From JACNKV01 sp964388155 (lineage in GTDB: Bacteria; Fidelibacterota; Marinisomatia; Marinisomatales; JACNKV01), in assembly GCA_964388155.1 (NCBI GenBank), contig CAYLYH010000008.1, forward strand, positions 1-64,000: DNA of 64,000 nucleotides, in the 5' to 3' direction. Shown one piece after another: positions 35,059 to 44,274 of the stretch. The first letter of the stretch is position 1. Each line of letters opens with the position of its first letter. The notes beneath the pieces are model-generated. The model was not told where the DNA came from. It saw only the letters and a list, made by a program, of their open reading frames with translations, and ran no database searches. Position numbers and translations under genes: made by a program.

Positions 35059-36550
35059 CGTTCAATTCCTCCAGTAAATTAACTAATTCGCGATAAATAA
35101 TTGTTGCGGTCTTAGGTCCCATGGAGTTTTCCTCACCGTAGGGAGAATCATGATCGTGATAGAGGTAAGGATGTTTTGTATCCCATTCACTTTTGGGGAT
35201 GATGTAGCCGATCTCATCATTTGCCAAACCTAATACAAATTTAAATTTACCGGTCATCAAGTCACGCAGCGGAGGGACTTCTTGAGGAGACAGTTCAAAA
35301 TCCTGGCCGAGCGGTGCTTCAATGCCGCCGTTCACCATTTCAGGATAAATTTCACCGGGGACAGAGATAAAACTTGCCGGTCCGATCCTAAAAGCTGCTA
35401 CTTCAGATACGGTTTTCATCCAGCCCGTCATTGAACGGTCTATCACACCAAGAAAGAATCCCAACCGGAATTTCCAATTATCCACAGGCAGACAAACGGT
35501 TTTAGATATCAGATCGATCTTTCCCTCGTTGATAGTCATATTTTCATTACTTCTAACGGATTCCAGAACCAACTTAGCTATTTGATATCCCTGTGCGCGG
35601 GTTTTAGCGTAAGTCGCTCCCGAATAGATGGTTTTGTTCAGCGGATCCGGGATCGGGAAATTTGGTCTGGTTGTCATCAATCCGCCGATCGCCCCATTGA
35701 TGTAAACCGCCGTCCCGCCAATTCCGGGGATAATCGTGTTATCACCGTCTCGTATTCCTTTCTCGACACCTTCACGGACATAATGCGGAAAGTCAGAGCT
35801 AATAAGCAGGTTGTCACTCCATAGCGTTTCGGCATGATTTGCCCAGGATATTAATGTCCCCAGCGTCGTATCTGTTTCAGCATCAATAGCATGGATGATC
35901 CGCACTCCGGGGTCGGACACGATCGGTTTGCGTGAATCCTGAACTAAGTGAGCTGCACCAGTGAGGTCTTGCGAAAAACTAAGACTAGCAGGACGCATTT
36001 TATTAACCGCATTCGTTATCGCTGTGACCGTTCGCTCTTTCACATAGTTTAGATATTTGCTGTCCACACCGCTTTTAAAAATACTGCCACCCCAAACTCC
36101 CAACAGATCCGGTGCTTCATGATCGTGTGAACTGCAGATGACGGTATAATCAATTTCTAAATCTTTTGGCAGGGATTCACGAACATCAATGGCATCTTCG
36201 TAGAAAAACCCGATCGCGTCCAAACCAATGATCGCTATGCGGGTCTCTCCGTTATCAATAACCATAGCACGGGACCAAAGATCGTCATGGATCCCGGCAG
36301 CCGGCCGGCTTTGATGAAAACCGGCGATCCAAACCGGATCAAAACGGCAATTATCATTGTTATCTTGGTAAGTATCACCATCATCCGGGTTGTATTTTGC
36401 ATCGCCGTTTGCATCAATCCAGGTGTCGATAATTTCAGGGTTTATTGTTAAGGCAGAAAATCCGACTTTGAACGGACGATCAAAATCATTAGAAAGAACG
36501 ACAGATAATAGAGACAAGAATAAAAGGTGTTTGGGGAGGCATTGTTTCAT
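35045..36550 (-). CDS. Secreted neutral-ceramidase-like hydrolase
   Basis: 501 residues with a signal peptide (HLLFLSLLSVVLSNDF). The zinc-site pattern of neutral/alkaline ceramidases is visible: CSSHDHEAPDLLG, SWANHAETLWSDN followed by SSDFPHYVREGVE, and GLANDEIGYIIPKSEWD. An Asp/Asn-rich insert near residues 40-70 (DANGDAKYNPDDGD, then DNNDNCRFD) looks like a calcium-binding loop. Family members hydrolyse the amide of ceramide or related lipids; the true substrate here is unknown. It overlaps the DUF998-like gene and diverges from the PHP gene. Confidence 0.78.
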   Translation of the reverse strand: MKQCLPKHLLFLSLLSVVLSNDFDRPFKVGFSALTINPEIIDTWIDANGDAKYNPDDGDTYQDNNDNCRFDPVWIAGFHQSRPAAGIHDDLWSRAMVIDNGETRIAIIGLDAIGFFYEDAIDVRESLPKDLEIDYTVICSSHDHEAPDLLGVWGGSIFKSGVDSKYLNYVKERTVTAITNAVNKMRPASLSFSQDLTGAAHLVQDSRKPIVSDPGVRIIHAIDAETDTTLGTLISWANHAETLWSDNLLISSDFPHYVREGVEKGIRDGDNTIIPGIGGTAVYINGAIGGLMTTRPNFPIPDPLNKTIYSGATYAKTRAQGYQIAKLVLESVRSNENMTINEGKIDLISKTVCLPVDNWKFRLGFFLGVIDRSMTGWMKTVSEVAAFRIGPASFISVPGEIYPEMVNGGIEAPLGQDFELSPQEVPPLRDLMTGKFKFVLGLANDEIGYIIPKSEWDTKHPYLYHDHDSPYGEENSMGPKTATIIYRELVNLLEELNDGNN

Positions 36551-36614
36551 GAATATGTCTTAAATTATTAAAAGATATTAATGCTTATATTAAAGTCAAT
36601 ACAATGGAATTATC

Positions 36615-38048
36615 ATGAAAACATCAACGTGGAAAGCGTTAGCTTTATTTGGAATTATTGGAATAACCATTTTACTGTTTCATAAACCGATCCAAATCGT
36701 AAATGCGGTAACACTATTGCCCGCGGAAGATTTCGGATTATCGCTTTCTTTCTGGCGCATCCTGTTTGAACCGATTGTCGGTCCGATGCTGTTCTATTTG
36801 CGGGCAGGAAACCCGGTAGAGGAGTTTTTTGTTCTTTTTATTTGGATTATTATTGGAATGTTCATTTGGATATTATCTCGACAAAGCATAGGGAAATCAC
36901 TTTGGAGAAGAAGCCTTAAATGGCTGTCAAGAGTTCCGATCATTTTCAGTGTATGGCTGGCAGTGTTATTGATAATGATTTTCGCACCACTTCCGAATAA
37001 CCGAATTGTGAATAATAATCCGAATACAATTTTGCTGGGGACCCACAGCCACACTCACTACAGCCACGATGGATTGATAAGCCAGAAGGATATGAAAGAC
37101 TGGCATGAAAAGAACGGATTTGATGCGTTTTTTATTACCGATCATAATCATCATGAACAAACACTCGATTTTATCAATCAGCAGCGCCGGGGCGTAGTAA
37201 CTGCTAAACCAATGATATTATGCGGTGAAGAATTCTCCGGAAGTAATCATATATTATTATTGGGATTTGAGCACAATACGATCACTGAAGGGTTCACAGA
37301 CCAGGAAGCGATCGATGCTATTCACGCTCAGGATGGGTCCGCGATTGTCGCTCATTGGTTTGAAGGGGAAAGGAATTCTATTCAACATTATATTGATAAA
37401 GATGTGGATGGATTTGAAGTTGCCAATCAAAATGATGTATTCTATCCTGAAAGGATACATACGGATATTGTTCAGAGTTGCCAGGAAAATGATTTACTGA
37501 TGATCGGATCGTCTGATTATCACGGCTATGGCGCAACCTGTTTTACCTGGAATGCGTTAAATATTCCGAGATGGAATTCGATGGATCACATAGGGAAAAC
37601 GCAGTCGATCATGAATATTTTCAAAGAACATGATCAGAGTAAAATACAAGTATTAATCTATCGCGATCGGTCACCGGTCCCGCCTGGCAGATTGAGTGTA
37701 AGCCCGATATACGTCTTTTTTAACTATTTTCGGGGTTTGACGTTTACTCAACTTATATCGTGGCTGATTTGGAGTTTATTAATTATTAAACTGCTAAAGA
37801 CACGAGAAAACTGTAAACTGTGCATTCACATGAAAAAACGCGCTTTATCTAAAACAGGTTTGACAGGACTGGTCAGTTCTTTTGTTTCGATTGTATATGG
37901 CCTGATTCTGTTGGGAAAAGTTGAAGGATTGGCCGCTTACAACGATATCCATCAAGAATACGGAGTGCCATTTACCGTTATCGGAGTATCACTTTTTATT
38001 TATAGCCTAGTTTTGATTTTCATTGTAAAAACAGTCAATAGACGATGA
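36615..38048 (+). CDS. Membrane-anchored PHP-domain phosphoesterase
   Basis: 477 residues. Three N-terminal helices end near residue 125. The PHP metal site follows: GTHSHTHYSHDGLIS, FITDHNHHE, GEEFSG, IVAHWFEGE and IGSSDYHGYG, so all the usual His/Asp/Glu ligands appear intact. C-terminal helices at about residues 365-390, 415-440 and 450-472 return it to the membrane. PHP proteins are metal-dependent phosphoesterases; a membrane-bound phospholipid or sugar-phosphate substrate is possible. It diverges from the ceramidase-like gene by 64 nt. Confidence 0.85.
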   Translation: MKTSTWKALALFGIIGITILLFHKPIQIVNAVTLLPAEDFGLSLSFWRILFEPIVGPMLFYLRAGNPVEEFFVLFIWIIIGMFIWILSRQSIGKSLWRRSLKWLSRVPIIFSVWLAVLLIMIFAPLPNNRIVNNNPNTILLGTHSHTHYSHDGLISQKDMKDWHEKNGFDAFFITDHNHHEQTLDFINQQRRGVVTAKPMILCGEEFSGSNHILLLGFEHNTITEGFTDQEAIDAIHAQDGSAIVAHWFEGERNSIQHYIDKDVDGFEVANQNDVFYPERIHTDIVQSCQENDLLMIGSSDYHGYGATCFTWNALNIPRWNSMDHIGKTQSIMNIFKEHDQSKIQVLIYRDRSPVPPGRLSVSPIYVFFNYFRGLTFTQLISWLIWSLLIIKLLKTRENCKLCIHMKKRALSKTGLTGLVSSFVSIVYGLILLGKVEGLAAYNDIHQEYGVPFTVIGVSLFIYSLVLIFIVKTVNRR

Positions 38049-38080
38049 AGACTATTTTTATGGGCTCTTCAGGGTTTAGT

Positions 38081-38265
38081 GTGGAAAACGGAGTTTATCG
38101 ATCAGCTATAGGATAAATTATCTGTCAAACAAAAAGAGAACGTAGATGCTGTAAGCATAGATTTTTTGAAAGCATATATTAACGGTGCAGAGAAGCATGC
38201 TCCTTGAACCTCTATTGTCCACGATAAATTTCACATAATGAAGTATATGAATAAGGCATTGGATA
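38081..38265 (+). pseudogene. Relic of an ISL3-family transposase
   Basis: Translation gives VENGVYRSAIG, then after a one-base frameshift DKLSVKQKENVDAVSIDFLK and AYINGAEKHAP. An in-frame TGA follows, then TSIVHDKFHIMKYMNKALDR. The pairs DAVSIDFLKAY and HDKFHIMKYMNKA match the DDE core of ISL3 transposases (a VAMD...Y segment, then FDRFHIVKHLNKA). Both ends are missing, so only about 60 codons remain. Flanking inverted repeats were not found. Confidence 0.75.
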
Positions 38266-38313
38266 GGAAGACTCTACACAGTCTCCTTTTCGCTATTAAG
38301 CTACGGACGACTT

Positions 38314-39120
38314 TTACAATATAGGCGTGTATTGCCGGATGGTTAGTTGCTGAGGATTCACTGTAACAGACAGAGCAACAGGATAGGGATGACTTTCTAT
38401 AAAATTCAAATTCTCACCGTTTAAATAAATATAAACGCCCTGAAAATGATTAAGGAGGAGGTCCAGTTGTTTGTCAAACGAAAATGTTTTTTGATCTCCG
38501 GTAATCAATCTGATTGATTCAAGCGCAAGTGTATCTTGCCGAACTTGAAATCCGATGGGTTGTTTACAGGTGATTTTAATCGAAAAGGGTGGTTCAATGT
38601 TCAGAACTTGAGTTTGAGTACTTAACGACGTGTAATTTTCTAGCAGTTGGTCTTGAGTAGTTATATCATGACCCAACGTATTGGTTCTTCCTCCGAGTTG
38701 TTCGGTAGGATCCAAGGTTATTTTTCGAATGATAATTATAGAAAAAATAAAAATTAGTAGAAGCACACTTCCTTTGATAAGGTTTGCTCGTGTATTCGTT
38801 GGCGTACTGGGTGTTATGGTTTTTGAAGGTTCAGGTTCAGAATCCAACAGATCTGTTTTCGGCTTTGGTTCCGGAGTTTTTCCATTTTTTTTATCAAGGT
38901 ATTGCTCTAGATTTGTAATGACTTTTTCAGGATTTCCGCCGATCTCTTTTACATAGGCTTTCAGAAACAATCGGATGTACGGAAGGGGAAGGACATCAAA
39001 TTGACCAGCTTCTAATGCCTTGAGAAAAGACAAAGCAATTTTTGTCCTGTTGTGAATCTCCGCAAGGTCAATACCTTGTTGCTCGCGGAGTGTCTTCAGT
39101 TCTTCGTAAAATGTGCTCAT
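38314..39120 (-). CDS. rodZ: RodZ-like HTH membrane protein
   Basis: 268 residues. The N-terminal Cro-type HTH (LKTLREQQGIDLAEIHNRTKIALSFLKALEAG) is extended by PLPYIRLFLKAYVKEIG, as in RodZ. A Pro/Ser-rich linker, a membrane helix near residue 115 (GSVLLLIFIFSIIIIRKI) and a periplasmic DUF4115-like domain follow. RodZ links MreB to the elongasome. mreB is not in the window. It diverges from the Crp-family gene. Confidence 0.9.
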   Translation of the reverse strand: MSTFYEELKTLREQQGIDLAEIHNRTKIALSFLKALEAGQFDVLPLPYIRLFLKAYVKEIGGNPEKVITNLEQYLDKKNGKTPEPKPKTDLLDSEPEPSKTITPSTPTNTRANLIKGSVLLLIFIFSIIIIRKITLDPTEQLGGRTNTLGHDITTQDQLLENYTSLSTQTQVLNIEPPFSIKITCKQPIGFQVRQDTLALESIRLITGDQKTFSFDKQLDLLLNHFQGVYIYLNGENLNFIESHPYPVALSVTVNPQQLTIRQYTPIL

Positions 39121-39323
39121 AGCTAAACAGAAGTTAATGGATGAAACAATTGGAATTCAATGATTTATCTCTAATATGTGTTATTTTTTGAAATATCTAT
39201 TTTGATTTTGCAAATAACGAACAAGATTGTATTTAAATACTCAGATGATATGCCATTAAAACAAATCATATCCATCTTGATGGTTTCCGTTTGAAAAATC
39301 ATCAATATCTCTTATTTTTTCCT
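39121..39323. promoter_or_regulatory. Divergent spacer rodZ / Crp-family regulator
   Basis: 203 nt, AT-rich. TTGATG at 39277-39282 and CATCAA at 39300-39305 form an inverted pair 17 nt apart, ending 18 nt before the regulator ATG. This might be an autoregulatory site, but the spacing is wide for a Crp/Fnr box and support is weak. Confidence 0.25.
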
Positions 39324-40004
39324 ATGAATAAAATCAACTTATTGCAGTCTGTACCTCTGTTTTCGGATTTGAGTGATTCATCTCTGAGTATGATTTCTCA
39401 AGAAATGATCCTTCGATCCTATACAAAAGAGCAAATGATTCTGGTAGAAGATAATCCGGGAGAAACTTTTTTTATTGTGGCACAAGGCAGCGTAAAAGTC
39501 ACACGAACGAGCGAAGATGGTCGTGAAGTCATCCTGACAATGTTAGGCGCAGGTGATTTTTTTGGTGAAATGTCATTACTGGATGGAAAAACCCGTTCAG
39601 CAAATGTTGTTGCACTGGAAGCCACCGAAACACTGACATTGTCTCGCCGTGATTTTTTATCCATCTTGGAGACGTATCCAAAAATCGCTATCCATTTATT
39701 GGAAGAATTAACCACACGAATTCGCTGGAGCGATCGCCAGATCGAAAGTTTATCTCTTAGTGGAGCTGAAAAACGCATTGCGATTGCACTGATTCGACTT
39801 GCAGAAGAATTAGGAACAATACGTCAGGGGGCTGTCACGGTTCAAAACCTCCCATACCAACAAGATATTGCTAATATGGCGGGGACGTCCAGAGAAACAG
39901 TCTCACGGGTTTTGAAACTATTAGAAGAACAAAATTACATTCAGCGGCATGGCAGAACATTAGTGATTAACCAATTCGTTGAATTTTCTAGAATGTTTGC
40001 CTAG
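39324..40004 (+). CDS. Crp/Fnr-family transcriptional regulator
   Basis: 226 residues from the ATG at 39324. The cyclic-nucleotide-binding barrel has the phosphate-binding pattern GEMSLLDGKTRSANVVALE, with the Glu and Arg-Ser used by Crp for cAMP. A dimer helix follows, and the HTH is DIANMAGTSRETVSRVLKLLEE, close to Crp's RxTVxR recognition helix. It has no Cys cluster, so it is not an Fnr-type iron-sulfur sensor. It lies 20 nt upstream of meaB. Confidence 0.93.
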   Translation: MNKINLLQSVPLFSDLSDSSLSMISQEMILRSYTKEQMILVEDNPGETFFIVAQGSVKVTRTSEDGREVILTMLGAGDFFGEMSLLDGKTRSANVVALEATETLTLSRRDFLSILETYPKIAIHLLEELTTRIRWSDRQIESLSLSGAEKRIAIALIRLAEELGTIRQGAVTVQNLPYQQDIANMAGTSRETVSRVLKLLEEQNYIQRHGRTLVINQFVEFSRMFA

Positions 40005-40024
40005 TTACACGCGGAATAAATCTT

Positions 40025-40957
40025 ATGCGTTTAGATCCTGACTCTATCCGAAATAATCATCATCGGGTCATCTCGAAAGCAATCACTCATATTGAGAATA
40101 GTAATGATCTAATTCAGGATATTCTCATCGATCTCCACCCCGATACATTGAATGCAGTTCGGATTGGCATTACCGGTCCTCCCGGAGCAGGGAAAAGTAC
40201 TTTAGTTAATCATCTGATTTCTGACTTTGTCCTTCAAGGTAAATCTGTCGGTGTGGTGGCTGTGGATCCAACAAGCCCGTTTACAGGAGGTGCATTGCTG
40301 GGAGATCGAGTTCGAATGAATCGCCATTTGTGGGATGAAAATGTGTTCATTCGCAGTATGGGTTCTCATGGTGATTTAGGCGGACTTGCCAGAAAAACTC
40401 AGGATGTAGGCGACTTACTTGCGGCAAGCGGAAAAGAGATTATCATTTATGAAACGGTCGGGGTTGGACAAGGTGAACATGATATCGCAAAAGCTGCAGA
40501 TATTACAGTCGTTGTATTGGTCCCGGAATCGGGGGACGAAATTCAGCTCATGAAAGCAGGGTTGATTGAAATTGCGGACTTTTTTGTGATTAACAAATCA
40601 GATAGGGGTGGCGCTGGCCGATTATCACAAATGCTGCGAGTCATGCTTCATAATTTCTCACAGTCAAGACGATTAGAACCTCCTGTGATGAACACGGTCG
40701 CGAGTAAAGGAGAAGGAGTTCTTGAGTTTAAGAATAATCTGTTAATCCATCTTGAGCGAATGAAAGAAAATGGATATCTTCACAGAAAACGACTTGAAAG
40801 ACATCGTCGGCGGGTAATAGAATTAGTCCAACATCAGTTGTTGGATGAGTTTTGGACATCTCAAAGAATGAAAGAATTTTCGGGATATACTGAGACTGAA
40901 GAATCCATAGAAACATCTCCTTTTGTAATTGCTAAAGAGTTGTTAAAGGTACAATAA
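40025..40957 (+). CDS. meaB: MeaB/ArgK-type G3E GTPase
   Basis: 310 residues. P-loop GITGPPGAGKSTLVNHL, switch region VDPTSPFTGGALLGDRVRM, and specificity motif VINKSDRGGAGR. Members protect and reload adenosylcobalamin mutases, chiefly methylmalonyl-CoA mutase. No mutase gene lies in the window; normally it is next door, so here the chaperone is separated from its client. tatC follows after 2 nt. Confidence 0.93.
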   Translation: MRLDPDSIRNNHHRVISKAITHIENSNDLIQDILIDLHPDTLNAVRIGITGPPGAGKSTLVNHLISDFVLQGKSVGVVAVDPTSPFTGGALLGDRVRMNRHLWDENVFIRSMGSHGDLGGLARKTQDVGDLLAASGKEIIIYETVGVGQGEHDIAKAADITVVVLVPESGDEIQLMKAGLIEIADFFVINKSDRGGAGRLSQMLRVMLHNFSQSRRLEPPVMNTVASKGEGVLEFKNNLLIHLERMKENGYLHRKRLERHRRRVIELVQHQLLDEFWTSQRMKEFSGYTETEESIETSPFVIAKELLKVQ

Positions 40958-40959
40958 TC

Positions 40960-41688
40960 ATGACTCAAAAAGAACGAAACGCTATGCCTTTCTTAGACCA
41001 TCTTGAAGAGTTCAGATGGCGATTGATCAAATCAGTCTCTGCCATTTTAATTGGTGCTGTTATTACTTTCCTTTTTGTAAATGAAATCATTGAATTACTC
41101 ATACGGCCCACCACAAAAATTAATAACCAGTTGGATTTACAGGTGCTACGCGTACAAGGAATGTTTCTGGTGAAATGGGGGTTGGCCATTGTTGGTGGTG
41201 TCATCATGGCTATTCCGGTGTTAACATACCAGATGTGGTCCTTTGTAGCACCGGGGCTTCATACCAAAGAAAAGAAATATGGATTTCCATTGGTTGTTTT
41301 CACATTCTTATCTTTTTTAGTTGGTGTGCTATTTGCGTATTTCATCTTGATTCCGTTTTCACTGAACTTTTTTACGTCCATGGGATACGGTGACATTCAG
41401 AACAATATATCGATTAACTATTATTTCAGTTTTATCACCTGGCTGATGTTGGGGGCTGGGCTCATCTTTGAGCTGCCGGTTCTCTCGTTCATGCTTTCAA
41501 TAATTGGTGTACTAACACCAAAATTCATGCGCCATTATCGCCGGCATTCAATTGTGTTCATCATGGTATTGTCTGCGTTTATCACACCACCGGATCCGGT
41601 TTCTCTCATCGTCATGACGATCCCACTGATTATTCTGTACGAAATCAGTATAGGTGTATCTTGGATTGCTGTACGAAATAAAACATAA
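40960..41688 (+). CDS. tatC: Sec-independent translocase TatC
   Basis: 242 residues with six helices. The N-terminal signature MPFLDHLEEFRWRLIKS is followed by LRVQGMFLVKWGLAIVGGV and YQMWSFVAPGLHTKEKK. TatC reads twin-arginine signal peptides. The matching TatA-type gene is 13 kb away at 54829. It is unusual to see tatC coupled to meaB. Confidence 0.96.
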   Translation: MTQKERNAMPFLDHLEEFRWRLIKSVSAILIGAVITFLFVNEIIELLIRPTTKINNQLDLQVLRVQGMFLVKWGLAIVGGVIMAIPVLTYQMWSFVAPGLHTKEKKYGFPLVVFTFLSFLVGVLFAYFILIPFSLNFFTSMGYGDIQNNISINYYFSFITWLMLGAGLIFELPVLSFMLSIIGVLTPKFMRHYRRHSIVFIMVLSAFITPPDPVSLIVMTIPLIILYEISIGVSWIAVRNKT

Positions 41689-41859
41689 CGCTCAGACGGC
41701 ATTTATTTTTCAGCACAGAGATTACAAACTTTCCCCAACCGTGTGCATGGCATGAGAGGAATTGATGTACCGCAAAATTAGGCGGCTTCTTAACGGTTTT
41801 AAATTGGATTATAGATTAATTTACTCGTAACTTTCTTGACTTTTTTGGACACAAAATTA

Positions 41860-42720
41860 ATGATTAAAAGCATGACAGGATATGGTCGATGTACGGCTGT
41901 AAAAAAATCGACACAAGTCACACTGAGAATTCGATCGGTAAATTCACGGTTTCTGGATTTGAAAGTTCGTGGGATTGAACTGGATCCTGAGTTGGATATG
42001 AAAATTCGTGAAACCGTTACTCACAAGCTGAAACGGGGAAGTATTCATCTACATATTGATGCGGGAAACAGCTCCAATAAGGAATCATTGGTTTTCAATC
42101 GAGCTAGGTTTGAGACCATTGAGAAGAGCTTGTTGCACATTCAAAAAGAATATGGGCGTCACATTGATATGAGCGATATCGTATCATTAAAAGATATTTT
42201 CACAGAAAATAACGCAGGGACTATGGATACTTCCATCGTTCTAACAGCCTTGGATAAGGCATTGAAACAAACTCAGGAAATGCGTGTGACAGAGGGAGAA
42301 AAGCTCCAAAAAGATATGATGGAGAGGTGTTCCATCTTGGAGGATATACTTCATAAACTTGAAATTGGAATGCGCGACTCCGCTCATGAGCGAAAAGTAT
42401 CCTACAGTGAAAAAATACAAGAGTTAATAGGGGCAACTCAGTTAGATGAGAATCGATTAATGCAAGAATTAGCCATTTTGGCTGAACGGGCAGATGTTAC
42501 AGAAGAAATTGTTCGCAGTCGAAGTCATATCGAACAATTCCAGTCATTCTTACACAGTGAGGAGCCCGTTGGAAAACGACTGAATTTCCTTTTACAGGAA
42601 ATGTCCAGGGAAGTAAATACCATCGGATCAAAAAATGTAAACTCCAAAATAACCGGGTTTGTTATTGAGTTGAAAAGTGAAGTTGAAAAACTTCGTGAAC
42701 AAGTGCAAAACGTATTGTGA
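41860..42720 (+). CDS. yicC: YicC-type endoribonuclease
   Basis: 286 residues, starting MIKSMTGYGRCTAV (ATG at 41860). Motifs include SVNSRFLDLKVR and the C-terminal EEPVGKRLNFLLQEMSREVNTIGSK. Family members cut RNA and in E. coli affect small-RNA turnover. It is the first gene of the common yicC-gmk-rpoZ unit. The TGA overlaps the gmk GTG. Confidence 0.93.
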   Translation: MIKSMTGYGRCTAVKKSTQVTLRIRSVNSRFLDLKVRGIELDPELDMKIRETVTHKLKRGSIHLHIDAGNSSNKESLVFNRARFETIEKSLLHIQKEYGRHIDMSDIVSLKDIFTENNAGTMDTSIVLTALDKALKQTQEMRVTEGEKLQKDMMERCSILEDILHKLEIGMRDSAHERKVSYSEKIQELIGATQLDENRLMQELAILAERADVTEEIVRSRSHIEQFQSFLHSEEPVGKRLNFLLQEMSREVNTIGSKNVNSKITGFVIELKSEVEKLREQVQNVL

Positions 42721-43295
42721 GCAAGAACCTCATCGCAATCTCTGCTCCGTCCGGTACGGGCAAAACAACGCTTTGCCGTTCATTACAGAAGCTGGATGCT
42801 TCTTTGAACTTTTCTGTTTCATGCACGACCCGACCGAAACGGCAGTATGAAAAAGAGGGCTTTGATTATTCATTTATCTCAGAGGAAGATTTTAGAAATA
42901 AAATAACCCTTCATGAATTTATTGAATATGAAGAAGTGCACGGATATTTGTACGGGACGTTAAAAAGCAGTTTGGATGATGCGATTAAGCATGATCAATT
43001 ATTACTGCTGGAAGTTGATGTGCGTGGTGCAATGACAATCAAAGCGTTGTATCCGGAACATTCGCTCTCCGTATTTATATTACCACCAAGTCTGGGAGAT
43101 TTACAGAAACGCCTGGAATCACGCGGGACGGACTCTGAGAAAAGGATCCAAAAACGTTTGGAACGTTTGGAACTAGAAATGGGATATAAAGAACGGTTCG
43201 ATTATTCAATTATTAACGACGAAATAGAAATAGCAACAATAGAATTACACCAACTTATTAATAAAGTAAGCAAAGGAGAAATCAATGGGACTTGA
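42717..43295 (+). CDS. gmk: Guanylate kinase
   Basis: 192 residues from a GTG overlapping the yicC stop by 4 nt. P-loop SAPSGTGKTTLCRSL; GMP-binding SCTTRPKRQYEKEGFDYSFI and EYEEVHGYLYGT. Phosphorylates GMP to GDP, continuing the guanine path that includes GuaB at the window start. It overlaps rpoZ by 11 nt. Confidence 0.97.
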   Translation: MSKNLIAISAPSGTGKTTLCRSLQKLDASLNFSVSCTTRPKRQYEKEGFDYSFISEEDFRNKITLHEFIEYEEVHGYLYGTLKSSLDDAIKHDQLLLLEVDVRGAMTIKALYPEHSLSVFILPPSLGDLQKRLESRGTDSEKRIQKRLERLELEMGYKERFDYSIINDEIEIATIELHQLINKVSKGEINGT

Positions 43296-43563
43296 ACCCT
43301 TATCCATTCGCCAAATGGAATCTCAAACAGAGGATGTGTTTGAAGCCGTAACTGTGATGGCTCAGCGAGCCCGACAGGTCATGCAGGACAGATTCTTGGA
43401 TCAAGCCATGAAAGAAGGGCTTGAAAGTGAATACGAAGTCTATGATGAAGTTGAGGAACTGACCCCCGAGAACTATGAAGAAAAGGACAAAGTAACAACA
43501 GTAGCTTCAGACGAGTTTATGACTGGTGATTTAGTCTGGAAAAACGCATTAGAAGAAGAGTAG
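43285..43563 (+). CDS. rpoZ: RNA polymerase omega subunit
   Basis: 92 residues. The N-terminal half VFEAVTVMAQRARQVMQDRFLDQAM fits omega's conserved MARRARQI-type helix. An acidic middle and tail follow (EYEVYDEVEELTPENYEEKD). It assists folding of beta-prime and, in some phyla, binds ppGpp. The identification is supported by its place after gmk. Confidence 0.88.
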   Translation: MGLEPLSIRQMESQTEDVFEAVTVMAQRARQVMQDRFLDQAMKEGLESEYEVYDEVEELTPENYEEKDKVTTVASDEFMTGDLVWKNALEEE

Positions 43564-43573
43564 TACCGGTACA

Positions 43574-44272
43574 ATGAGTTCGGAATCATCTGAAGATTTA
43601 TTTCGGTACTTAGAACAAACCCGAGAATTGTTTGGGGATGAATTGTATCACCGTCCACCGGATGCATTTGTTTCAGACTCCGGTGATCAGTCTTCTAAAT
43701 CGGATCAATATACCTCAGCAGATTTAGACAAATATCGAGAAGAAATCCAATCATGCCAAAAGTGTTTACTGGGTGAAACACGACAGAAATTTGTGTTTGG
43801 AGTTGGAGATCCGCATGCAAACCTGATGCTAATTGGAGAAGCCCCCGGTGCAGAAGAAGATAAATTAGGAGAACCATTTGTCGGACGTGCGGGAAAACTA
43901 CTTGATAAAATTCTTGCAGCGATAGATCGAAGTCGCGAAAAAGATGTCTTTATTTGTAATGTGCTAAAATGCCGCCCTCCAAAAAATAGAGATCCATTGC
44001 CGTCAGAAGTGGAGTTATGCGAATCCTATCTTATCCATCAAATACATTTGATAAAGCCAAAATTAATTGTAGCTTTAGGACGTGTCGCAGGAAAAACTTT
44101 ATTAAAAGTAGAAGAACCCTTAAAAGCTATGCGTGGAAAACTACATGATTATCATGGTACTCCGTTCATCGTGACGTACCATCCGGCGGCTTTATTAAGA
44201 AATTCCGGGTTTAAACCTCCCACTTGGGAAGATTTTAAGTGGATTCGTTCTATTCTTGAAGGAGAACAATAG
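43574..44272 (+). CDS. Uracil-DNA glycosylase, type 4 (iron-sulfur)
   Basis: 232 residues. Motif A GEAPGAEED and motif B TYHPAALLRN are those of type-4 enzymes. Four Cys (61, 64, 133, 149) have the same spacing, 2-69-16 by my count, as the 4Fe-4S ligands of the Thermus enzyme. About 50 extra acidic, Ser-rich residues precede the domain. It removes uracil from DNA in base-excision repair. Confidence 0.93.
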   Translation: MSSESSEDLFRYLEQTRELFGDELYHRPPDAFVSDSGDQSSKSDQYTSADLDKYREEIQSCQKCLLGETRQKFVFGVGDPHANLMLIGEAPGAEEDKLGEPFVGRAGKLLDKILAAIDRSREKDVFICNVLKCRPPKNRDPLPSEVELCESYLIHQIHLIKPKLIVALGRVAGKTLLKVEEPLKAMRGKLHDYHGTPFIVTYHPAALLRNSGFKPPTWEDFKWIRSILEGEQ

Positions 44273-44274
44273 CT

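Noticed and set aside
33374..38313. Attachment-site duplication of the tRNA-Leu 3' end
   Set aside because: CTCCTTTTCGCT near 38283 is only loosely similar to the T-arm end CCTTTCCGCGG; too weak to call attL/attR.
39277..39305. Fnr or Crp box before the Crp-family gene
   Set aside because: TTGA...TCAA at 39290-39305 has a 7-nt rather than 6-nt spacer, and the wider TTGATG/CATCAA pair has 17 nt; not a good match.
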